From the NCBI GenBank assembly GCA_014526335.1, contig JACTAT010000056.1, positions 286,968 to 350,967 on the forward strand: a stretch of 64,000 nucleotides of DNA, written 5' to 3'. The notes under the pieces were generated by a model that ran no database searches, was not told the origin of the DNA, and saw nothing but the letters and a program-made list of their open reading frames with translations. Source of the stretch: Chrysaora quinquecirrha (lineage: Eukaryota; Cnidaria; Scyphozoa; Semaeostomeae; Pelagiidae). Shown in pieces: positions 22,690 to 34,959 of this stretch (the stretch's first letter is position 1; each line of letters begins with the position of its first letter). A program made the translations under genes and the position numbers.

Positions 22690-23245
22690 ATGATCACCGT
22701 GATCATCATCATCATCATCCTCGTCATCACCATCGTCATTGTTGTCTTCGTCGTCATCTACATGATCACCACGAACCTCATCATCAACATCATAACTTTC
22801 GTCGTCATCATCATCATCATCTCATCATCATCATCATCATCATCACCAGAAACATCCTCATCATCATCGTCGTCGTTATCATCATCATTAGCATCATTAT
22901 CATTATCATCATTGCAACCATATGATCATAAACAACATCATTATTATCGTCGTCATCATCACTATCACCATCATCGTCACCATCGTCACAGTTATCATCG
23001 TCAACATCATCATCACCATGATCATCATTATTATCATCACCATCGTCCTCATCGTCCTCATCGTCATCTTCGTCATCACCATTATTATCACCAACATCAT
23101 CTTCTTCATCATAATAATCTCATCACAACCATCATCGTCACCAACACCACTATCATCATCATCATCATCATCACCATTACCATGATCATGATCATCATGG
23201 TCGTGATCATGAACATGATCATCACCATCATCATCATCAAATTGA
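22690..23245. repeat. (ATC)n triplet array
   Basis: About 550 bp of ATC/GTC triplets with scattered substitutions. All long frames over it (poly-Ile, poly-Ser, poly-His, poly-Met) are compositional artefacts. Confidence 0.95.
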
Positions 23246-23880
23246 CGCTCGCCTGAAGCCCAGCGTAGCGGTATTGAGAGACTCTGAAGTCAATAAGAGC
23301 AACCATTCGTTTCTTTTGTAACACCGACAAAAAGGTTATTGAAATACCAAATGACCCAAGGCTAATAAATAAATTGGCTAATGAAATACAGCAAGGAAGC
23401 AGGTGTGCCTCAATCAATTACATGTGCAATTTGTATTGAAGGTAATTAAAGGTCATTTTGTCTTCTGCTTTACGATACATGTAACCAGCTCTAAAGGATG
23501 ACAGGTGTATGATTCAATCAAAATCACAATATCTGAATTCCCCATTCTTTGTTTTCCAACCACTTTATTCAATTCTATTGTCTGATTCTGAATCACAACT
23601 TGCACGCAACAGCGCTGGGGATGTCAAAGCACGGGTGGCACGTTGTGGGGATGTAAATGCACAACAAGGTGCAAATGATGCAGACCGCTACCACCGCTAA
23701 CGCTCCTTCGCAGTGTATTTACATTTCCTGCCCTTTCATCGTTGTGAATGCAAATGCAAAACCACAGCGAAAGACGAAGAGTGTGACTGGAGGTGAACGG
23801 TGGAGGTGAACGGTGGATGTGGACTGCAATATCTTTCAATACTCTTGATATGGCCGCAGAATAGGGAGTGAATTTTGTGA
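23246..23880. other. Unassigned intergenic sequence
   Basis: No gene recognised. A short GGAGGTGAACGGTGGA direct repeat sits near 23790-23815. Confidence 0.4.
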
Positions 23881-24288
23881 TACACGCTTTTTTGTAAAGA
23901 ACCTAGCTCAAGGCCTAGTTCCTCAAGTTCCTTATTTTTGGACTTCTTTTGAGATGATTGTAGTTCCAAAAGTTCCTTAGTAGTTCCTTAATTTTAACTG
24001 CATGTTTAGTTTCATGACTACTATTATATACAGAGACAGTTAGATGTGAGCAAAGCTCGAGACTACTCACGGAAACATTTGATACATGCGTAACGTACAA
24101 TTTATGTGATTTTCGACTGCAAATGAAAGGAACCGGCATTGTAAGTCTTAATTGTTGGCAGTGATAAAACTATTTAACAATAAAAAGTTCTTTAGTTATT
24201 TTCTCTCTAGTAGTATTAGTTCTTTAAATTTTCGGGCCTTCTACATGTAGGTTCCTTATAAAGTGGTTCCTTGTAAAAAAAGCGTGTA
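23881..24288. mobile_element. TACAC/ATAAG-type MITE, word AAGGAAC, copy 2 (inverted)
   Basis: Starts TACACGC-T(n), ends A(n)-GCGTGTA, 408 bp. The interior is the reverse complement of the copies at 22153 and 38048, with GTTCCTT words throughout. Confidence 0.85.
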
Positions 24289-24811
24289 TGGCCTTAAAGT
24301 GTTGTACTTTTATTTTTTTCGGACACGGTACATTTCATGACCATGGGTTCACCACACCCGCCCGACACAAGGCCTTACTTCTTGACTTAAGTGTGAATAA
24401 CAGTAAATGAACAGCAGGGAAAGAGTTGCGGTTTATTGTCATCCATTGTTCTTTTCTGTTCATCTTATAAAGTCATTTAAGACATAAAGCTTTTGGAATT
24501 ATGCTCTATTGAATATTCTTCCTTTTTTGACCAAAAATAGCCATCGGCAACCGGGCTAACCACTTTGATTGGCATGTGATGAACCGCAGCTGCAACCGTG
24601 GTTCTGTGCGAAAACCGACCGCGCGGATCTTTTTGTAGAGAAAGACACGTGAGCTGTATGTCAGAGACGGTCAGAGATCACTGTGGTAGGGAACTGGAAC
24701 AGAATGATCTGTTGTGACATCACACTCTATGCAATGTATGACAAGCCCAGAGGTTCCATGCATGAACTGATTTGAGCATCTATTAAGGGAGTGCAGCTGC
24801 CGCTTGTCCAC
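24289..24811. other. Unassigned intergenic sequence
   Basis: No gene or clear repeat seen. Confidence 0.4.
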
Positions 24812-25191
24812 TACACTCTTTTTTTTATAAAAATACTATAAATTTTGCCCAGCGTCAATATTCTTAAGAAATTTTCGTTTTGAGCCTGAATATATTCTTA
24901 AAGTATTCTTATTTTTTCAAACATGATATGGTTTCAGGGGAACATAGTTAAAAGAAAAATTATCTCATTACGAGGAAATGGTCGAGCGAAAGAAAAATTC
25001 AACTATTATAACAATAAGAATGTTGTTTCACAATCATGAAGTTTCGTTTTAACATTGCAAAACAGGCAACTGCTGAAAAATGAGACACAAATATGCGAGC
25101 TGAGGCTGAGCATATTCTTACAATACTGTATTCTTAAAAATTGGTTGATTCTGAGCCTGAATATTCTTATTCTTATAAAAAAAAGAGTGTA
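24812..25191. mobile_element. TACAC/ATAAG-type MITE, word AAGAATA
   Basis: Ends TACACTC-T(n)-ATAA and reverse complement closing GAGTGTA, 380 bp, almost the length of the 7720 element and with the same outermost bases. Inside, the word is TATTCTTA (TAAGAATA), seen at least six times, instead of GTTCTTA. Confidence 0.8.
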
Positions 25192-25715
25192 GTACTTCGC
25201 AAACATCAACAGCAACAGCAACAACCAAACAAGCTGTTTCCTGAGAGCATTTTACCACTCTCGGGGATTTTACGCTGAGAGTGGTTTGAGCCAAGGGGCA
25301 TTTCACTCCAAAAAAAGGGATTATCCGGGTAGTACAAGACTCCCAGTGAAAGAAATGGATTCTTCCAAGATTCCTACGAAATCGAAAGCAATAGAGATTC
25401 CAGGTGAGGATGTACGAGATTTCAAGGAGTGAATTGTCCCGCAAATCGAGCGTCCAAGAAATTGAACTCAATAGTGATAACTGATAATAGTAGTAGTGTC
25501 GCTATCAATAATTGTACTCAATGCTACTATTGGTGTGATACTGTTATTCTTAAGAGCAGTAGACCTACAGGCCTGCCACTTATGACCATAAATTTTAGGC
25601 AATCTCTCCTCTATGCAGATATTTAACACAGACTGACATTTAGATAATGAATAACATAAGTTTCTTTGTTAGAGGTTGATTATTTGGCGGTGCTAGACTG
25701 TTCTGTTTTTGTGGC
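25192..25715. other. Intergenic sequence with decayed repeats
   Basis: No gene. GGAGTGAATTG- and TTTCACTCC-like words face each other between about 25295 and 25435. A fragment at 25440-25500 (GAGCGTCCAAGAAATTGAAC) belongs to the AGACTTATTACA element family. Confidence 0.4.
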
Positions 25716-25800
25716 TGGGTGTGGCTGAGTGGTCACGACTTTCGGCTCACGATCGTCAGGTCTTGGGTTCGAATCCCGTCGGGACCACTTTCCACAAGCC
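25716..25800 (+). mobile_element. tRNA-like SINE head
   Basis: Perfect RNA polymerase III boxes: A box TGGCTGAGTGG (25722-25732) and B box GGTTCGAATCC (25766-25776). The would-be acceptor strands CTGGGTG and CGGGACC do not pair, so this is a tRNA-derived element rather than a working tRNA gene. Its tail runs into unassigned sequence before the LINE remnant. Confidence 0.6.
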
Positions 25801-25914
25801 TACAGTCAACTCAATTGTCTCTCCTTCCGAAGATGGTAAATGAATAACCAGGATTCTTTCTAGAATATCAGTCTTGGGCACAAGCTACAGGTCCACATCA
25901 ATATTAGACTTGCT

Positions 25915-26690
25915 TCCCAAGTCCCTATCTAATTGAGAACGTATGCATTATTTAAAAACTCTTTCAAATTTGAAACGTATTTGGATGTTATAACTAATTT
26001 CAAAACAAGGAGTAATTTGTGTAAGTTCAGACTTAGTTCTCATACATTACATATAGAAACAGGTAGATATGGAAAAAACCCAACTCCTAAGGAAGAAAGA
26101 TATTGCGTCTATTGTAAAGCTAATTCCAATAGTTCCTATGTAGAGGATGAATTTCACTTTTTAATGATCTGCCCTCTCTATGCTGAGGAAAGACATCAAC
26201 TCTTGACAGTTGCAAAAGGTAAATATCCAAATACGTCATGCCTAAGTCCTCAAGATCTATTTATTTGGTTGATGAGTCAGGAAGATGTTGAACTGGTAAA
26301 AATCTTAGCAAAAAATGTAACTCTTTCATTTCGTAATCGCGATAAATTCCTGAGCTTAACAACAAAAAAATAGATCAATCTTTTCCGATTTTATTTTTCC
26401 TTTTTTTTTTTTTTTTTTTATTATAATAATCTATATATTATCTGTAGTGTTAGTCATAATCATTTTCTTGTAATCATTGCTGTTTTTAAGATAATAATAT
26501 CTTGCTGGTGATTCTTGATGAATTTTTGTTAATAACCTTTATCTTCTAATCGTTGTTAATTTTTGTTATGTTTAGGTTTAGGTTTTTTAATTAATTGTTA
26601 TTTTGTTAGATTTTCATGTTACAGTTGCTAAGTAGATTAAGGGCCATTTCGGCCTATGTATCTACGATATTATAAAAAAAAAAAAAAAAA
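25915..26690 (+). pseudogene. LINE 3' end (C-terminal zinc-knuckle segment and poly-A tail)
   Basis: An open stretch to 26373 reads LRTYALFKNSFKFETYL, then a KFRLSSHTLHIETGRYG segment, then a C-x2-C...H...C cluster (RYCVYCKAN; EFHFLMICPLY). This is the familiar C terminus of LINE-encoded endonuclease/reverse transcriptase proteins of many invertebrates. An AT-rich 3' UTR with a T run near 26400 follows, and the copy ends in a run of about 17 A (26673-26690). It is 5'-truncated, with no start codon of its own. Confidence 0.8.
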
Positions 26691-26699
26691 TCTTTCGCT

Positions 26700-29600
26700 C
26701 ACATTGAATTGAATTGATGTTGTTGTTGTTCGCTTCAGTTTGAGCGTCCAGCAATTCAATTCAATAGCGATAACTACGACTCATGTAGTAAGTCTACATC
26801 AATGTGTAGCTGCCAGAACCACTGACCTGCGTGAACAAATAACGATTTGTTTGCTTGCTCTTCCAAAAAAATACATATTGACTGCAAAATGCGAATGGTG
26901 GACGAAACTTGCTCCGGCTGAACGTGTTCGATTGGCTAGAAACTAACAACAAAACTCATTACATAGTTCCCAGTTCCCACGACTTCGCTGGATGCTGTTT
27001 TTGTTGTTTTTTACAACCGCTCTATTTTGGAGTGGCGAATCAAAAGTCGGGGAACCGAAACTCGAAACTCGTGTGGCAAGTTTACCTACCAACAGCAATC
27101 AGAAATTTCAAGTTTACACATAACCCTATGCTGTTGCTACCCAGCAATGACGTGATAGTGTATCTGTACTGTTGCTACCCAGTGTCTCAGCAATGAGGTC
27201 AAGTTTAGGTCAATTGGCACCTTCTTCCCCATGTGGGACCATCTTTAAACGGAAAATTAGCCATTGACTAATTACTTGCTTGCCTTGCTAACAGGTGTGC
27301 GCTTGTGCGATGAGAATAGCGTTAATTACGTGTCAAATACAAAGGAGGAACTCTGTGAAAATTTACCAACTGGTTCATTGTTTAAATTCTCACCTGTTTC
27401 TTATCACATGACCCGGCCTGCTACCTGCAAGCTACCAGCCATTTTACACGCGAGTTTTTCGAGGCGAGGCTAGCACGTGTTATTCTAGTGTGCTAGGCAC
27501 ATATAGATTCTTACCGAGATAAGTGATTCTGATTGGTTGCATCGAAACTAGCCAATGATAGGAAGGAACCACTTACCGGCAAAATTTTCCAAGATTTCTT
27601 GCCCATCAGAAGGCTCTGAGGTGAGTGGAGGGAGGTCGGGGATAACGTATTGACTTTATGACATCATACTATTGTTTTCGGAATTATTCTCCCCCCCCCC
27701 TTCGAACGGGCCTTAACGTGGTCAGTACTGCGATGGAACCACCCTGATGGAATCAACGTGGTATCATTACTGAACGAAATGAATATGTAGATGCTGTAAG
27801 ATAGGGAAAGACATTATCTCCTGAGTGAAGAGCATACTTCATTCCAAAAGGCGTGCGAGTGCGAGATTTCTTTTTAAACGAGATGTTTGCATGAAAACAA
27901 AAGGACTTCTTGCAGAGGTGCAAAGGTTTCGAAGGAGTGGATTGCCCCTCGCTCCCACAACTCTCCAGCAATATTGAGAAATTAAATGAAATCCTGTTGA
28001 TCCCAAGAAATTATTTTTTAGAAACGCCATTAATATTGGCCTCATTGCATCCAAGCTTGAACCCTAATGCTAACAGCAGCCTCATGACATGTGATGTCGT
28101 TGTATTCCTAATTGCTAACATTAGCCGTCTGAAAGATAGTTTCCTTTGACCCCCGCAAACTAGTTGGCGACAAGTCTTTGTCGCCATTTTTCCTGTATTC
28201 TTGCCAAAAAACAGACCAATATTTCTTGTCTCGCCTTCCCTGTGGGCGCGGACGACGCCACGCTACCTGTGATTGTCTGAATGCCAAAAGACGCTTCCAG
28301 GAAAAAGATCAAAAAACAGCGTCTGCTCAATTGCGTTATACGAGCGGCGTCAACCAAGGTGCAGCAAATTATATACGTTGGATCATGGTTGGATAGAGAT
28401 TATTTCTGAAATTTATTTTTGAAGTGTCATGTGTTTTCAACTTTCAACAAGAATATGTGAGCGTGTGTTTGACTTTGCTTTCACATCAAAGTCGCGAATG
28501 CTTTTAGCGGCATTTAGCTCCTGGAACAACTCCAAAATAACCCTCCAGAATTTCCATTGCTTGGAAAAGGAAATCCAAACCACCCATATCAACCAATTCT
28601 TCTGAGTTAATTAGATGATCATCACCGTACTCATCATTATTATCATCATCATCATCTTCATAGTCGTCGTCGTAGTCGTCGTCGTCGCCGTTGTTTCGTC
28701 ACCACCGTCGTTTCGTCATGGTCGTCTTCGTGGTCTTTGTCGTCATGAAGCAAGGTCATCCTTAGGCTAAGTAACTCTCCATGTGCAGTTCATTCCTTGG
28801 AAATCTCGTACACCCTTACTTGAAAACCTGTTGTTTTCATGGAAATCCCTTGGAGATCCCTTTGTTTTGATAAAAATCTCGCACGCCATTTTGAGGAGTG
28901 AAGTGAAAAGTCCTTGGTCATCCTTTGTTATCAATGCAATACAGTATGTCAATTTCCGTAATGATTTTTTACCACGCCCCCAAAAAGGGGAGTTGCCGAT
29001 AACAGTCCGGAAATATTTTCAAATGTCGATGAATGATCGTTCGACTCTAAAAAAGTTCCAAATTTATGTCAACAGAAAATTTGGTTAATGGGGGGGGGGA
29101 TGTTTCCAAAAGACTGTTTGTATTTTTCTTGGCATAATTTCATCAGCAAAGAGTTTTGTTGCTGTTTATAACCTACTAATTTTAGTTTACGCAAGAACAA
29201 GGGTGGGAATTGCTTGTTCTGCTTAGGTAATCTCATCCTCACGTTGAAAGTTTCCAATGATCTCGGCACTGTTCACATAGAAGAATTTTTTATCTGTATG
29301 CCCAGCTGTTTAGCGGTGGAAAGGGCAGGCAGCCGTGCTGTTAATGTTTACATCGTCACGCCTCTTTCCTGCTATTACGTCTCTGGAGACACGAAGTGTA
29401 GGAGAATTTGAATTTAAATCAGTGATTTATTGTTTAAAAAATGTAGAATTTTGGCAGACGCAATTTCCCTGTTTGGCTCTGAATATGACTTTTTCATGAT
29501 TTATCATTTAAAAATTGATATCATTTCCAAGCAAAACAACACTCGTTCAATTTGAATCATGAGTGTTTTGGTAATTAAATGAGTAATCCCGAGTAATCAA

Positions 29601-30135
29601 ACTATATTTCAACTGCGTCACAGAAATTTCCTTTTAAGCAAAAGTAAATTCTCCCAACATGAAAGGCGACGTCCTGAGACCCAATGAATTGACCAGCGTG
29701 CTGTCTATGCGCTCTGATGAGCCGAGGGGAATGACCCATGACGCAACGTTGGTACCGCCCACAAGTCTCCTGGTTGTAACCAGAAGCAGCATGATCAATT
29801 GAAATACTTTATTGTTCCTTTGGACAAAAGAAAAATATAATGGTCACATCTGCCAGTAAATCGCACGCACGCTTAATTGCCACTTTCTTTCCTGTCTAGG
29901 GGTTAGTTTTGTTTTGCTATCGTGAAGGTGAGAGCGTGGATCGTAGTGACTGAGAAGACAAGATTTCAACGTGCAAACGGCAGTAGATCTTCATAATTCC
30001 TGAGTTTTGATTTTACGGGTTGGCCTCACTGATAAAGTGCAGGTGACAACATTTTTTAACTGACTGCACGAAAAAGACCGGCTCTTTTTGAGAAGTTGCG
30101 GCTCTTGCCATTTATTGCTGAAATTGTAAATTGAT
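26700..30135. other. Intergenic stretch before the KLF gene
   Basis: No gene recognised. Contains an AGACTTATTACA-family fragment (26715-26800), a repeat at about 26975-27085 related to 46256-46360, a C run near 27690, triplet (ATC)n/(GTC)n runs at about 28610-28745 and a G run near 29090. The part just before 30136 should hold the KLF promoter and 5' UTR, but no TATA box is obvious. Confidence 0.45.
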
Positions 30136-30944
30136 ATGTTGGGAACTGAAATGTCGATTGGATTTATGAAACCAAATGAAGAAATGGATATAGACGCAGC
30201 TGCCCAGTGCCTGATAGCCATGTCGAACTCTGGATGTAAAAAGGAAAAAGAAGGCTTTAGGCCATCATCGTACGATGTGGGCAACTGTAACAATCACGCG
30301 TCTTTGCTTTTGGTCGCTGATATTTTGGCAAACCTAAAAGAAGAAAGAGAAAAGCTTTCAAAACACGCTGAAGATGGTGGAAGTCCTTGGTTAACTCCCC
30401 TAGAAGCAGTACTGCTTCTCCTACAGAAATGGTCGAAGAAACGCCGGAAAATTTTTTCAACGTCAATGTTTTCGATAACAACAAAAGCCGGCCACGAGCT
30501 AATAACAAAGCAAAAATCGACGCAGCCCATCCTACTCAGAAAAATAGTTCGTCGAAGCAGCACAACTCAAGAAAACGTCCTGTTACCCAAAAGCCAAACG
30601 ATAAAGAAGACACAGAAAATTCTGATCAGTCATGGAAAAAGAAAGTTCATGTTTGTTCATACAAAGGATGTGAAAAAGTTTATGGAAAAAGTTCACATTT
30701 GAAGGCTCACTTGCGAACGCACACCGGAGAGCGGCCGTTTCATTGCAATTGGACGAACTGTGGCAAAAAATTCGCGCGGTCAGATGAGCTCGCGCGGCAT
30801 TACCGCACGCATACAGGCGAGAAAAGATATGTCTGCCCAGTGTGTGAAAAGAAGTTCATGCGTAGTGATCATCTTACAAAACACGCAAGAAGACATCCAA
30901 ACTATGACCCCGTCACGAGAGGAATCAGAGTTCCAAAAGAATAA
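30136..30944 (+). CDS. Krueppel-like zinc-finger transcription factor, KLF9/13/14/16 type, frame break near codon 82
   Basis: A nuclear factor binding GC/GT boxes. The first frame (from 30136) holds an N-terminal [11 protein letters not shown] motif like the Sin3-interacting AAxCLxxMS helix of KLF9/13/14/16. The second frame, open to 30944, holds a Ser/Pro-rich linker and three C2H2 fingers with KLF spacing: [35 protein letters not shown] and [17 protein letters not shown], joined by TGERP/TGEKR linkers. The frames differ by one missing base. The simplest repair is one extra A in the AA of GGTGGAAGTCC (about 30380), giving about 268 residues. A 50-nt intron at 30377-30426 (GT...CTACAG) would also restore frame (about 252 residues), but its GTGGAA donor is weak and would remove a protein-like Ser/Pro stretch. 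The start could also be at 30166. Confidence 0.88.
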
Positions 30945-31800
30945 ATTCCAAGTTCTTCGGTAGGGTCCTGCCTTGCCTGAAATTATTTTCAGATTGCTTG
31001 TTTTAAAGCTCCGACGGAAGTTTTCAAAAAATGGGCCTCCATCTGCGGATGCGGTGTTCTGAATCCTTCATTTATTCGAAGGCTGTGTTTAGATACTTTG
31101 TACTTTACTGGATAACTATACCAACGTTTGGTAAGTTCTTGTGTATTTCAAAATTATCATAAATTTGATTAAGAGCTGATTATTTTGAACAGCAGTAAAA
31201 GGATGGGCCTAGGCTAGGCTAGGTAGGGTAGGCCTTTTTTGAGTGAATGCTTATTTTTTTACTTACTGATTTTTTCTGTTTTCGTTAAGCCTAGGTACCC
31301 ATAATAAGAAATTTTTTAGAATGTAAGGCACAAAAAGCTATGACTCGGCCAACTTTGATTGTTGTATAGTGGTAGTCATTGCAACAATCAAAATAGTCTT
31401 GTAATTTCTTAAAAGGAGGATTCCCACATTTTCAAAGGTTTAAAGGGTGCCTCACGACAGTCACGATTTCTTGCACTCATAAACGCAAAAATATATTCAC
31501 CTTGGGCTAAATTGTTTTTTATTTTATGTTGATTTAAAAGTGATACCTTTTTTCCTGGGCCCATCAAATGTATCTATGTTAAATTAAGGTTAAATGTTGA
31601 CAAAAATCTGCTTTACCAAAACTTCTTGATATTTGGGTTTTGGTTAATAATGATTTTACTGAAGTTGAATATTTATCAGAGGTATAAAAATTATATGAAG
31701 TTGTAATTGATTTAGTTCTGGAATCTACCAGAACATGTATTGTTTTTAAGAGTTTGTTATTAACTATGTATTTTAATGCTTTAAATAAACATTAAACTGG
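30945..31800 (+). other. Probable KLF 3' UTR
   Basis: AT-rich sequence with no open gene, closing at an AATAAA hexamer (31784-31789). KLF genes often have long 3' UTRs; the extent is inferred. Confidence 0.4.
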
Positions 31801-33285
31801 TTGTTGATATGTGTTTGGTCATGGGAAAGAACAGTGGAGATATTTATAAAAATAGATTTTAGCAATATTCATGAAGTCTATTTGTCATGATGAAGTTGGC
31901 GAAACTCGTGTTACCAATATATATCTCTTCAATAAACGCTTCTTTGGGATTTTGCATAAAGGCTGGACCCTTTCAACTTTCTAAGAAGCATTTTAGTTTT
32001 AACAAGTCACTCGCAACCTTGTGCAATGGTTTGAATTTCTCTGTTCTAGGGTTGAGCCCTTCACCAGTCTCTTAGCCCCCCTACTCAAAACTAAGCATAG
32101 AAAATCTTAGATGAAAATTATACTTCAGTCATGGCTGGTCCTTGACTGAAGATGTTGAAATTCTCAAGGCTTGTGGCATGAGTTTTTCATTTTATGGCTT
32201 TATCATACAATAGACTCCAGATTTTTGGGCTGAAAGATATTTTGGTAGTCTTCATCTTCTGGTCTTTCTATGGCCTTTCGGTAGAGTGTTTTATACTTGG
32301 AATGTTTTAAGGATGGAATCTTTTATGTACTAACACTTCCTTCATATATTGTAGAGTTTATTGGGTCTGAGACCTTTGATTCTAATTTGATTTTCCTTTG
32401 TTGTTAATCATTTTTGTTACTGATTTTGTTTAGCTATCTTTATTTCAAGTTTGGCGAAGTGTTTACAACTTCTTTGGTGAATAATCAAGGTTTTTTTAAA
32501 AATATTTTATTTCAAATGTGTATTATTTTGTCTTATGAGTAATGTTGTTGATCAATTTGAAATGCTGATTTATGTCTGATAATGTTAGGCTAAGCTGAGG
32601 CACCCAAGTTTGATATTTACAAAATGGGAGACCCTCAATTGTATGAATAGTTTATTGTACAATTGATGAGAACTTTTAGGCAATCACACACACTTCCTGA
32701 AACCCCTATTTGAGCCCCCATTTAGCTTATGCGGTGTTGGTGAGAAGAATTCCAAAGCTCCCATAGTTGTATGGTTCAAATCAATCAATTTGGATGATGT
32801 TGGGTGGAGATGAAAAAGCCCAACATTGGTTGGGACAGGAAGCCCGGTCAGTGTTGGGTGAAAAAGAAGAACACCTCAGCCCTATTTCTACTGTCCAGAT
32901 TTCACGTCCCAAAAAATTTATACTTGGGAAGATGGTTTTCATGATATAAGATTTGGGTGCAACAGAATTAGATTTATCAGTTTGTTTCTTAAGTATGTTA
33001 TTCTGTCAATTATCTTACTGTATATAACCTAAGTTATTTTGGCAGTCTTTCTTCTTATTGTGCGTTGAAATTAATTATATATATAAATATATATGTATAC
33101 ACATAAATATCTTCATTCGTTGAATAACCATTTCATAATATTGCTTTATGATATTGTGAAGGAAGATGTTTTCAAGAGTTTTTTGTTGGGTATGATTTCC
33201 AACATAACGAACAAATTGTTGTTTTCTGACTCTGTTCTCTCTGTTCTTCAGATAGGTATAATGCCTAAAATACCCTCTGTGCGAT
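31801..33285. other. Unassigned intergenic sequence
   Basis: AT-rich, no recognisable gene; short frames at 31887-32075 and 32767-32949 carry no domain. Confidence 0.4.
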
Positions 33286-33391
33286 TACACTCTCTTTTAT
33301 AAGAAACTAAGATTTCTTTAGTACCAAAAGTTTCTTAATTCTGGAGACTTTTGGTGCTATACATACTGAAGTTTCTTAGGGATCAAATTTG
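33286..33391. mobile_element. TACAC/ATAAG-type MITE fragment, word AAGAAACT
   Basis: Left end TACACTCTC-TTTT-ATAAGAAACT, then AGTTTCTTA words. It is cut off by the pogo-like element that follows, and its right end was not found. Confidence 0.55.
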
Positions 33392-34006
33392 TTTTGACAT
33401 CCGCTATCTCGAACTCTCAAGGGAAACTGGAATTTGTTCGAGATAGCGAATGTTCGAAATAACGGATGCCTCATATAAATATAAAAATTTATAGTTTTTA
33501 AGTCAGAAAAGGAACCCCTATTAACATGCAGGGTTACTGATCCCAAATTTCATCAAACAAGTCTGGTATTTTTTACATAGGAGTCAAAGCTCATCTGCTT
33601 TCATCCCTACTATTGGTGAAATTGAGATAATGGCGATGCAGCACATCATCTCAAAAGAGAACAGCTTCATCTATTGTATACATGGGCAGCATATCACTTA
33701 GCTGCTGCCATTCCCGCTCCGCTAGGCGAACTTATACATATTTTCAGCCTGTCTCTTTATCCAGTTCAGCAGAAAATTTGGCAAAGTTCGAGATAAAGAG
33801 CAGGTTTTCCTCCATGGGAAATCGAAAATAGTTCGAGACAGCGAATGTTCGAGATAACGGGGTTCGAGATAGCGGATGATTTTTCTATACAAACCCTTAT
33901 ACCAAAACTGTAATATATCCAGGGCAAGAAAATGGAAAATCGTCGTGCAAACGAGATAGCGAATAGATTTCGAGATAGCGGGCAGTCGAGATAGCGGATG
34001 TCAAGT
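33392..34006. mobile_element. pogo/Tigger-like element, copy 2
   Basis: Closely similar to 17545-18132 over its whole length in the same orientation, including the repeated TTCGAGATAGCG words. The outermost bases have diverged and the TA duplication is no longer clear. Confidence 0.8.
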
Positions 34007-34013
34007 TTAAAGG

Positions 34014-34450
34014 TACACGTTTTTTTACAAGAACAAAGTATATGAGAATATAAGGCTTCAGAGGCTGAAAAGTTAAGAACATGCTAAGATCATTGCAAGG
34101 CTTTGTGAAGCTAGAAACAAATTAGACTTCACTTTCTTTAGCGGCGCTGTCCTGTTCTCAATTCTAGAAAACAGGCGAACTATCAATCATTGCGAATATA
34201 TGTGACATTTTTACATGTGCGTCCCTTTCGTAGCAACTACCATCTAATTTGAAGCACAACAGCTTTTTAAAAACAAGAAAATGAAGAACATGTTAAGAAC
34301 GTTTGAGCCTTCAAATCGGAAAAATTAAGAACATTGCATGGCTTTAAGAACATCGAGTTGTTAAAAGGTAACAGTGAAAAGCTTAAGTACAGACTACTGA
34401 GTTCTTAAACGCTCTTGATAACCTAAAAATGAGGCTTTTTTAAGAGTTTC
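34014..34450. mobile_element. TACAC/ATAAG-type MITE, word AAGAACA
   Basis: Left end TACACGT-T(n)-ACAAGAACA; TTAAGAACA words recur at least five times to about 34355. The right terminal repeat is decayed, so the end is approximate. Confidence 0.6.
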
Positions 34451-34959
34451 TACAGTTGCAAGAGTTCCAGTTTTTTGCTCAGTTGCATGACCCGCTTCCG
34501 TCGTGTCCTGGAAAAACATCCTGCCGAGCCTGAGTCAGTAGGGGTCAGGAGTGCCGATGGGCAATTCGCTCTTCGAAAGGGTGCACGAGATTTTAATGAG
34601 AATAAATCGGAATGAATAGCCCCTCGAGTAGTGCTTGCCAACAACAGCACCAGCATCATCCAATCATATCATATCCAATTCAATGAATTGTAAAAACATT
34701 GATCAGAAGGAAAACCTCGTTGAATTCACAACTGAATCACTGAACGCAGGTTCCGTTTACACGACGGAATAGGTACAGTTAAAAAAAGACCCCTATTTTT
34801 ACTAGGCTGCGACATGGGAACGTTTCACGACAATGAAAATATGTCTGTTTACAAGGTAAAAATGAAATGGGGTATTATTGATGCAACTGGACACATTCGT
34901 TACTGATACGGGGTTGATTAGCTATGCCCGAGCTATGCCAACTGCTTTTATGGAAGAGT
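34451..34959. other. Unassigned intergenic sequence
   Basis: No gene recognised before the minisatellite. Confidence 0.4.

Noticed and set aside
21378..23256. Long Ile/Met/His/Ser/Pro-rich open frames on both strands
   Set aside because: All coincide with triplet microsatellites; the same stretch is open in several frames.
25719..25790. Functional tRNA gene
   Set aside because: A and B boxes are perfect, but the acceptor strands CTGGGTG and CGGGACC cannot pair.
30294..30563. Minus-strand frames opposite the KLF gene
   Set aside because: No recognisable domain; antisense shadows of the KLF coding sequence.
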